46,979 nucleotides of DNA from CAYGVT01 sp964353355 (lineage in GTDB: Archaea; Thermoplasmatota; DTKX01; GCA-020343715): the NCBI GenBank assembly GCA_964353355.1, contig CAYGVT010000155.1, positions 1 to 46,979 of the forward strand, given 5' to 3'. Positions within the stretch are counted from its first letter, which is position 1; every line of letters begins with the position of its first letter. Under the pieces are notes generated by a model, which had not been told where the DNA came from, did not search any database, and was given only the letters and a program-made list of their open reading frames with translations. Both the position numbers and the translations under genes were made by a program. Shown here piece after piece: positions 40,944 to 46,979 of this stretch.

Positions 40944-42917
40944 ATGACGAAGGTACCGTCCAGGCGCGCCGGGCGCGGTCGGGGGGCCGCATCGCCCATC
41001 ATCCCACAGGCAGCGGGCGTGCTGGCCCTCATGGCCATCGCGACGCTGGCCATCCTCGCCCTGCTCTCCGCGATGTCCGCGGCCGACAACCAGCCCCCCG
41101 TCGCCGCCATCAGCTCGCCGAGGACCGGGGCGGAGTACATCGTGGGGCAGGTTGTCGTGTTCGACGGCAGGTCCAGCTGGGACGACGACCTGCCCAACCT
41201 CACCTACAGCTGGAACTTCACCGATTCCGTCGTGGAGGGGAAGGACAAGGCCGTCGTCCAGCGGTCGTTCCTCTCGCCGCGCGACTACCTGGTCGTGCTG
41301 ACCGTCATCGACGCCCAAAGCTGGAGCAGCATCGCGTCGGTCCGCATCGTCGTGCGCGCCCAGAACGCGGCGCCGGTGGCGGCCATCGCGAGCCCCGTGG
41401 AGGGCGGGCGGTTCCTGTTCGACCGCCCCATCCAGTTCGACGGCTCGCCATCGCGCGACCCCGAGGGCGGGACGCTCAGGTACTTGTGGGAGACAAACCG
41501 CACCGGCGACCTCATCGGCGACCGCGAGCGGTTCTCCATCAAGCTGCCGCTGGGTCGCTACCGCGTCACCCTCTCGGTCTACGACCTCGCGGGCCTGGGC
41601 ACGTCGGCGACGATCAACATCTCGGTCGAGTCCAACCGCCCGCCCGAGCTCGTGGCGGGCGCCGTCGCACCCGCCGTTGGGCCCGAGGAGCTCGAGGGTG
41701 GCTTCGAGTTCCGCATCACCTACATGGACCCGGACAACGACCCGCCGATCGAGGTCCTGCTCAAGGTCGGCCGCAGGGGCGTGTTCACGGCCTACGCCAT
41801 GGCCAAGGCGGCCGGCGCGGGCTCGGCCTACCGCAACGGGGTCGAGTACGTCGCCCACGGACCCCTGACAGTGGGCGCCCACCAGTACGTCTTCACCTGC
41901 CGCGACGAGTTCTACGGCTGCGCGACCGCCCTCGCCAACGGCCCCCAGGTCTACCTCGTCGAGGAGCTCGACATCCAGACGCTCGGCGCGCGGCTCGAGG
42001 TCAACTGGTCCGAGCTCGGCTCAACCACGGTGCTCCGGGCGTCGTCCCCTGCACCTCCGCCGACGGGCGCGGTGGTCATCTCGAGCGTGGTGAGGTTCGA
42101 GCTCGGCATCGGCGAGTGGTCCGAGGCGCGCGTGGGGCTATCCTACTCGCCCAACTCGGCCATCGACCCAACCTCCATAGGCCTGCTCCGGTACGACGTG
42201 GGCAGGGGGCTATGGGTGCCAGCGCCGGACATGTCGCACAACTCGACCGCGCACCGCGTCGAGGGCGCGTTCGTCGGGACCGCTGGCGTCTATGCGGTCA
42301 TGGGCTCGGTCTCGGAGGATAACCAGAACAGGCCCCCGGACCTGCGCATCGCCTACGATGCCAAGGACGCCTACGCGGGCCGAGAGGTGGGGTTCGACGC
42401 ATCGCCCTCGACCGACCCGGACGGCGGGGTGCTCCTGTTCTCGTGGAGCTTCGCCCCCTCGCCGGGCGCGCCCGCCGGAACCGAGTGGACCGCGGGGCTG
42501 CGGATCGAGCACCTGTTCGAGGACCCGGGAGTGTACGAGGTGCTGCTCAAGGCCATCGACGGCGGGAACGAGCACGTGCTGAGCAGCAACGTGAGCGTGC
42601 GCCGCTACCAGGGCGAGGCCCCGGGCCCTCTCGACAACCCCCAGGTGCTGTTCGTGATGGGCCTGCTGTTGCTGCTCGCGGTGGTGCTCGCGGTGTCCAA
42701 CCGCATCCGCCTGGGACGGCCCAAGGGGTACGAGGCTCACTTCGGGAGGGCCTACACGGACCGCCGCGAGGAGGACGAGTACTCGCAGCTGTTCCGCAAG
42801 CTCACCGAGGACGAGCTGCGGGGGCGACCGCCCGGGGAGGGCGGTACCGCCACGGTGGGCGAGGGCGAAGGCGAGGACGGGGATGCGGCCGTCGCGGACC
42901 CTGACGAGGACGAATGA
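40944..42917 (+). CDS. PKD-domain surface protein with C-terminal anchor and acidic cytoplasmic tail
   Basis: This 657-residue protein starts with a basic leader and a signal helix (GVLALMAIATLAILALLSAM). Repeated PKD/Ig-like domains follow, for example QPPVAAISSPRTGAEY, AAPVAAIASPVEGG and STDPDGGVLLFSW. A C-terminal helix is LFVMGLLLLLAVVLAVS. Unlike the other surface proteins here, the cytoplasmic tail is long (about 75 residues), ending in an acidic Gly/Glu/Asp stretch, so it could contact cytoplasmic partners. GTG 40926 is an alternative start. The truncated tRNA lies 27 bases downstream. Confidence 0.8.
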   Translation: MTKVPSRRAGRGRGAASPIIPQAAGVLALMAIATLAILALLSAMSAADNQPPVAAISSPRTGAEYIVGQVVVFDGRSSWDDDLPNLTYSWNFTDSVVEGKDKAVVQRSFLSPRDYLVVLTVIDAQSWSSIASVRIVVRAQNAAPVAAIASPVEGGRFLFDRPIQFDGSPSRDPEGGTLRYLWETNRTGDLIGDRERFSIKLPLGRYRVTLSVYDLAGLGTSATINISVESNRPPELVAGAVAPAVGPEELEGGFEFRITYMDPDNDPPIEVLLKVGRRGVFTAYAMAKAAGAGSAYRNGVEYVAHGPLTVGAHQYVFTCRDEFYGCATALANGPQVYLVEELDIQTLGARLEVNWSELGSTTVLRASSPAPPPTGAVVISSVVRFELGIGEWSEARVGLSYSPNSAIDPTSIGLLRYDVGRGLWVPAPDMSHNSTAHRVEGAFVGTAGVYAVMGSVSEDNQNRPPDLRIAYDAKDAYAGREVGFDASPSTDPDGGVLLFSWSFAPSPGAPAGTEWTAGLRIEHLFEDPGVYEVLLKAIDGGNEHVLSSNVSVRRYQGEAPGPLDNPQVLFVMGLLLLLAVVLAVSNRIRLGRPKGYEAHFGRAYTDRREEDEYSQLFRKLTEDELRGRPPGEGGTATVGEGEGEDGDAAVADPDEDE

Positions 42918-42943
42918 GGGGCGGCACCCGAACGAGGTCGAGG

Positions 42944-42989
42944 TGCAGGTGCCGGGATTTGGACCCGGGCAGTGAGCTTGGAAGGCTCA
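42944..42989 (-). tRNA. Truncated tRNA-Gly (TCC), 3' part only
   Basis: On the minus strand there is a perfect anticodon stem TGAGC/GCTCA around loop CTTCCAA (anticodon TCC, glycine). A four-base variable loop CTGC, a T-arm CCGGG/CCCGG with loop TCCAAAT, a seven-base acceptor strand CACCTGC and discriminator A follow. The 5' acceptor (expected GCAGGTG) and D-arm are absent: upstream on that strand the sequence becomes AT-rich directly. The second T-loop base is C instead of T. This is the pattern left when an element integrates at a tRNA 3' half. It is not a working tRNA. Confidence 0.8.
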
Positions 42990-43077
42990 AGTATACTATT
43001 ATATTTTGAAATATCAACTAGAAATTGTTCAAATAAAATTATTATAATGCTGAAACATCCACCTCAAAGGAAAAGTA

Positions 43078-43087
43078 TTAATATATC
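43078..43087 (+). promoter_or_regulatory. TATA box for the small secreted protein of the island
   Basis: TTAATATATC has a predicted transcript start near 43110, about eight bases before ATG 43118. The surroundings are AT-rich, so chance TATA-like strings are more likely here. Confidence 0.45.
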
Positions 43088-43117
43088 AATAGCGCAGAAT
43101 AATATCCGGCGATAAAC

Positions 43118-43633
43118 ATGATGACGAGAAAGATGCTCTGCCTCATCTGTGCGCTAGTCGTTCTGACCACGTTCTGCGGGAACGTGAGCGCGAAGAAGAT
43201 AGGCGATGTCGTCATGGACCTGACAGCGAATGACGCCACTGCCGATGCTACGGATATTGCTGATTTCCAATGGTCGAGGACTACTGATGGTGCGAGCATT
43301 ACGATTACCGTGGATTGTGAACTCGATGATAATAATAATGCTGTCAATTTTAACTTCTTTGTAGTTTTGAACGCCCTCCAGAACGATTCATTTGGAAATT
43401 ATAAGGACCAAAAAACCGATGAATGGCATAATCCAAGCGCACCAAGCACTGATAATAGTGGTCTTTGGCCTGGTGGCAGGTTTGCCTATGATACCCTTTC
43501 GGTGACTTTTAATAATCTTGCTGCGGGGGATACCATCGATTGTCACACTGGCGTAGACATACGCAATACAAGCCCTGACCCAGATGAAGATGCTCACGAT
43601 GAAACGTGGACCAGAATCACAATCGTTCCATGA
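43118..43633 (+). CDS. Small secreted protein of the AT-rich island
   Basis: This 171-residue protein has a signal peptide (MLCLICALVVLTTFCGNVSA, cut near residue 25) and an acidic Asn/Asp-rich exterior of predicted beta structure. It has no membrane anchor, so it is probably exported. I do not recognise the family. Codon use is AT-rich, unlike the rest of the window. ATG 43118 and ATG 43121 are both possible. Confidence 0.65.
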   Translation: MMTRKMLCLICALVVLTTFCGNVSAKKIGDVVMDLTANDATADATDIADFQWSRTTDGASITITVDCELDDNNNAVNFNFFVVLNALQNDSFGNYKDQKTDEWHNPSAPSTDNSGLWPGGRFAYDTLSVTFNNLAAGDTIDCHTGVDIRNTSPDPDEDAHDETWTRITIVP

Positions 43634-43652
43634 GGACTGGTTTATGGTCCTC
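43632..43652 (+). terminator. Short hairpin after the small secreted protein gene
   Basis: GAGGAC and GTCCTC form a perfect six-base stem around a nine-base loop, overlapping the stop codon. No long T-run follows, so a role in termination or transcript stability is tentative. Confidence 0.3.
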
Positions 43653-43771
43653 AATTAATAGAACGACAAAGCAATAGCCCGAATACCAGAGTAAAGCATT
43701 GGTCAGAGAGCTACAAAAAAAAAGGAATTGAGGCAACTTGGTAACCCCTCTTTTGGTGAGGTAGTTCATCA

Positions 43772-46700
43772 ATGAACCAGATGGAAATTAAAGAGGCTGC
43801 AGGTAGGCGTGTAGGGCACCTAGAGGGTGAGATGGGGGATAGACTAAATTATATAAAGAGCATAAAATGGTCGTCTTTCCTCCTATTTTTCATTCCCATA
43901 CTGATCTTTTTTCTATACATCTTCACCTCTAATGCATCCGCGACCCACGTGACCCAAGATATCACGACCGACACCACATGGATGGCGTTCGGTAATCCGT
44001 GGTCAATCGGGAGCGATATCAATGTGCGCGATGGTGCAACCCTAATCCTAATGCCGGGCGTCGAAGTCAAATTCGAGGGTCAATATTCCATCTCATGTAC
44101 AGGTACTGGAAAAATCAACGCCAAAGGATCTGGTGACAATCGAATCACCATCACGTCAGCGAGCCCCTCACAATATAAGTACGGTACGGTATGGACTGGT
44201 GTTGGTGGGGTTTTCAGGAATTGCTCCATGTCGTATAGTGATACCGGTCTATTCGTGTCGTCAGATTCTATCGTATCTGAATGCGATATTTCAAGGTCAC
44301 GAGATGGTATTCGGCTTGAAGGATCAGAGATTGAAATAGATCGATGCATCGTGACCTCATGCGATACCGGGATCAATGTCGTAGATTCTTATCAATGCAA
44401 TATTTCATTTTGTGAGGTATCAAGATGCGACAGGGGAATATGGCTTTATGGGAGTACCAGCTCAATAACCGTGGAGCAATGCAGATTATTTATTTGCAAT
44501 CATTCCGCAATTCGGGTTGAGATGACTGGAGACATCAATCGTTTAATTGAAAACCACATCCAATCATCAAAATGTGGCATCCTTATTTATCTATCTAGGG
44601 ATGTTCAGGTATTTAAAAATATAATAACGGCTTGTCAGACCGGTTCATTAATATATCAACCTACGTCAACACAAACGACACCGATTCTTATTGAGCGGTC
44701 CAGGATTATTCAATGCCAGAGAGGTATAGAATTGCACAATTCGGAATGGATATTCGTGAATGAAACATGGTTTGAGAGCAACGAAATAGGAATAATTCAT
44801 GAAACCACATACATCCGCAATATCTTCTTTTGGAGGAATAACTTCCTCTGGAACACCATACACGTCCTACAAACCCTCAATGAGGTGAACTGGTCCCTCG
44901 AGGGGGTCGGCAACTACTGGAGCGACTACACAGGCACGGACGCGAACGGCGACAGCATCGGGGACACGCCCTACGACGTGACGCCGACGCAGCAGGACCC
45001 GTTCCCGCTCATGAGGCCTGTCGACTTCGAGGACCCGGTCGCCGAGGCCGGGGCCAACGTCACGGTGCGCCAGCACGCCGCGTTCAAGCTGGACGGGAGG
45101 GCCTCGACGGACGATACCTGGATAACGAACTGGACGTGGACTGTGATGGTGCCTGGCACCCCACTCACGCTCTACGGCCCCGAGGCGTCCGGGGTCGTGG
45201 ACGTCGCGGGCACCTTCGACGTCGTGCTCAAGGTGATGGATGCCGTGGACAAGACCGCCACCGATTCCCTCAAGCTGGTCGTGACGGACGGCGAAGCGCC
45301 GGCCTTCCTCTCCATCGACGTACCAGAGGTGGTGGGGACAGGCAGTACGTTGAACATCAGCTGCCGGGTGCAGGACAATATCGCCGTGGCAGCCGTGACC
45401 GTCGAGTACTACTATGGCTCCAGCGGCATCCGGCTCGGTGACTTCACGTCCATTGGCGGGGAGTCGTGGTGGCTCGAGGTGCCGGTCCCCACCGACTCGG
45501 TCGAGCCCATCTACTACATCATCACCGCGAAGGACGCCAGGAACAACCGCAACTCGACCGGCTACCTCTCGGTCCAGGTCGTGGACGACGACCCGCCGGT
45601 GCTGGTCCCCGCGCTGCCGACGCACGTCACTACCGGGGACGAGGCCACCATCCGATGCACCGCCTTCGACAACATAGACCTCGCGAGAGTCACAGCGGAG
45701 TACGGGTTCAACGGCACGGACCTCATCTCAGTGAACCTGACGGGCTCGGAGCACACCTGGACCGCGACGGTGATGGTCCCGCCGGGCGCACTATCCCCCA
45801 TGTCGGTACTCTTAACGGCTACGGACGTCAGCAACCACAGCGTCACGGCAGGCCCCGTGGACCTGAGGGTCGACGACAACGACCCGCCGACGATGGATGG
45901 CAACTGGACGACCCCGCCCACCAGCGTGTGGCGCAAGGGGGACGACGTCACGATAGAGGCCGCCTTCAAGGACAACATCGGCCTGGTTGCAGTCCACCTC
46001 GAGGTTCGCCACAGCGCGACCGGCTGGGAGGCTATCCCCATGGCGTTGGAGGGGGACAGGTACTCGGCGACGCTGGAGCTCGCCACCGACCTCGGCGACC
46101 GCCTCTGGTACAGGTTCAACGCGACCGACGGCGCGGGCAACTCGATCGTGACCCCTGCGAGGGAGATACGGCTCCTCAGCTTGCACCCGAACATCACCAC
46201 GGTACCGGACACGAGGGTGCTGGAGGACCATCTGTACAACGTGACGCTGAGGGCGACGGACCCCGACACCGACGCCGCCCTCCTGCGATGGAGCATGGCG
46301 ACGAACGCGACGTGGCTGCACCTCGACGCGGTGACCGGCGTGCTGACGGGCCAACCGGGGGTCGAGGACGTCGGCACCTACTCCGTGAACGTGACCGTCG
46401 TGGACGGAGGGGGCGGGACGGACTGGCTCCAGTTCGACATCGAGGTCATCGAGGTCAACCATCCCCCAGAGGTGGCCATCGTCACGCCGGTGTCCGGGGC
46501 GACAGCAGGCGGCCGTCTGCTCGTCGGAGGGAGCGCCTCGGACGATGATGGCATCATCGTGTGGGTCCGGCTCCAGGTCGACGACGGGATGTGGGTGACG
46601 GCCGTGGGGACGGCGACGTGGCACTACGAGCTCTCCACGGAGGGCCTCAGGGCGGGGAACCACACAATCACGGTGGTCGCCTCTGACGGAATGATGCAGT

Positions 46701-46843
46701 CCGAGAAGCGGACGGTCGTCTTCGTCGTGCCTGACGAGGAGGACGGGACATGGTCCCCGGGCTTGCTGCTAGCCATCGTCGCCATCGTTGCGGTCGCGAT
46801 CCTGTTGGTGTGGGTCATTGTCCGCCGGTCCCGTGGAACCTGA
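43772..46843 (+). CDS. Chimeric beta-helix (NosD-like) / PKD-Ig surface protein
   Basis: This 1023-residue surface protein has a 30-residue polar start, then a hydrophobic signal or anchor (FLLFFIPILIFFLYIFTS). A parallel beta-helix region with many short repeats ends in a NosD-type motif (GNYWSDYTGTDANGDSIGD). Several Ig/PKD-like domains follow, then a cadherin-like domain (DTRVLEDHLYNVTLRATDPD) and a C-terminal helix (GLLLAIVAIVAVAILLVWVI) with RRSRGT. The first 1100 bases are AT-rich; from about 44870 the gene is as GC-rich as its surroundings, without any break in frame. ATG 43772 follows GGTGAGGT. It is best read as a fusion of an acquired N-terminal part with a resident C-terminal part. 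The ligand is unknown. Confidence 0.78.
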   Translation: MNQMEIKEAAGRRVGHLEGEMGDRLNYIKSIKWSSFLLFFIPILIFFLYIFTSNASATHVTQDITTDTTWMAFGNPWSIGSDINVRDGATLILMPGVEVKFEGQYSISCTGTGKINAKGSGDNRITITSASPSQYKYGTVWTGVGGVFRNCSMSYSDTGLFVSSDSIVSECDISRSRDGIRLEGSEIEIDRCIVTSCDTGINVVDSYQCNISFCEVSRCDRGIWLYGSTSSITVEQCRLFICNHSAIRVEMTGDINRLIENHIQSSKCGILIYLSRDVQVFKNIITACQTGSLIYQPTSTQTTPILIERSRIIQCQRGIELHNSEWIFVNETWFESNEIGIIHETTYIRNIFFWRNNFLWNTIHVLQTLNEVNWSLEGVGNYWSDYTGTDANGDSIGDTPYDVTPTQQDPFPLMRPVDFEDPVAEAGANVTVRQHAAFKLDGRASTDDTWITNWTWTVMVPGTPLTLYGPEASGVVDVAGTFDVVLKVMDAVDKTATDSLKLVVTDGEAPAFLSIDVPEVVGTGSTLNISCRVQDNIAVAAVTVEYYYGSSGIRLGDFTSIGGESWWLEVPVPTDSVEPIYYIITAKDARNNRNSTGYLSVQVVDDDPPVLVPALPTHVTTGDEATIRCTAFDNIDLARVTAEYGFNGTDLISVNLTGSEHTWTATVMVPPGALSPMSVLLTATDVSNHSVTAGPVDLRVDDNDPPTMDGNWTTPPTSVWRKGDDVTIEAAFKDNIGLVAVHLEVRHSATGWEAIPMALEGDRYSATLELATDLGDRLWYRFNATDGAGNSIVTPAREIRLLSLHPNITTVPDTRVLEDHLYNVTLRATDPDTDAALLRWSMATNATWLHLDAVTGVLTGQPGVEDVGTYSVNVTVVDGGGGTDWLQFDIEVIEVNHPPEVAIVTPVSGATAGGRLLVGGSASDDDGIIVWVRLQVDDGMWVTAVGTATWHYELSTEGLRAGNHTITVVASDGMMQSEKRTVVFVVPDEEDGTWSPGLLLAIVAIVAVAILLVWVIVRRSRGT

Positions 46844-46888
46844 ACTCCGCCTGATTTCTTAACAAGGAAACTACTGGCTCCAGAAAGA

Positions 46889-46898
46889 TTCTTATAGT
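46889..46898 (+). promoter_or_regulatory. TATA box for the right-edge transposase
   Basis: TTCTTATAGT is centred 27 bases before ATG 46921, implying a leaderless transcript. Confidence 0.5.
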
Positions 46899-46920
46899 CG
46901 TATTGTTATTACTATTAACT

Positions 46921-46979
46921 ATGTCCTACCACGTCCGTCAGCGCATCCGGGGCAAGACCTACGTCTACGAGGCCGAGGG
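46921..46979 (+). CDS. N-terminus of a probable transposase, cut by window edge
   Basis: Only 19 codons are present, reading MSYHVRQRIRGKTYVYEAE. A start of the type K/R-G-K-T-Y-V-Y-E is common in archaeal and bacterial DDE transposases that begin with a short beta hairpin. It may be the 5' end of the same IS type whose 3' part opens the window. That cannot be tested, as the two parts do not overlap. Confidence 0.45.
   Translation, partial: MSYHVRQRIRGKTYVYEAE

Larger units (their letters stand above)
42990..44870. mobile_element. AT-rich island abutting the tRNA-Gly fragment
   Basis: Base composition drops sharply at 42990, right at the end of the tRNA anticodon stem, to roughly 40% G+C by eye. 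It returns to the local high G+C near 44870, in the middle of an open reading frame. Codon use changes the same way. The island holds a small secreted protein gene and the N-terminal part of a beta-helix protein. No integrase is visible, so it is either a remnant of an integrated element or a fragment brought in by recombination. Confidence 0.6.

Noticed and set aside
42944..43100. An intact or intron-containing tRNA-Gly
   Set aside because: No 5' acceptor strand (GCAGGTG) or D-arm was found within the next 150 bases on that strand.
1001..46870. The 9-mer ACAAGGAAA after the left transposase and again before the right one, as possible target-site or terminal repeat
   Set aside because: Nine bases recur by chance in 47 kb with fair probability, and the surrounding bases do not match.
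1..46979. CRISPR array or rRNA genes
   Set aside because: No regularly spaced direct repeats and no rRNA-like conserved stretches were seen.

Overview
The window is archaeal DNA, very GC-rich except for one AT-rich patch. The evidence is an archaeal nascent-polypeptide complex protein, a GHMP-type pantoate kinase beside CoaBC, a fused ADP-forming acyl-CoA synthetase, an Lhr-type helicase with a zinc-binding tail, archaeal-type prepilin signals, and TATA boxes about 25 bases upstream of many start codons, often with no leader. First genes of transcripts are often leaderless (including GTG or TTG starts), while internal operon genes carry GGAGG-type ribosome sites. The many PKD / beta-helix surface proteins with a C-terminal anchor fit a euryarchaeote, possibly Thermoplasmatota-related; that placement is inference.

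Layout: 1-1000, 3' part of a DDE transposase. 1163-6434, a TPR protein, a tandem RecA-like ATPase and an Lhr helicase. 6574-11756, a three-gene acyl-CoA operon (CoA-transferase/GNAT fusion, ADP-forming acyl-CoA synthetase, DRTGG protein). 11813-14823, a DtxR-type regulator, an OPT transporter and a 46-residue membrane protein. 14830-16097, a hypothetical gene and endonuclease III. 16144-21242, two divergent large surface proteins. 21209-23334, CoaBC and pantoate kinase. 23604-33643, a type IV pilus-like locus: a 1244-residue pilin-like protein, a CARDB/PKD protein, a second pilin-like protein, a secretion ATPase and two separate platform proteins. 33717-36241, a membrane protein and a degenerate glycoside-hydrolase-like protein. 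36431-40718, housekeeping genes (zinc ribbon, Rpe, GNAT, a hypothetical, a small coiled coil, NAC, NadC). 40944-42917, a PKD surface protein. 42944-42989, the 3' part of a tRNA-Gly(TCC). 42990 to about 44870, an AT-rich island that runs in frame into a GC-rich surface-protein gene. 46921-46979, the start of another transposase.

The most interesting parts are the pilus-like locus, built around a giant pilin with no archaellum accessory genes nearby and carrying paired CACGTG boxes at its promoter, and the tRNA-fragment / AT-rich island / chimeric gene at 42944-46843. Both window edges lie inside transposase genes, so the window may be a contig bounded by repeated insertion sequences. No gene-free stretch exceeds about 230 bases. 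I saw no rRNA, CRISPR array or intact tRNA.
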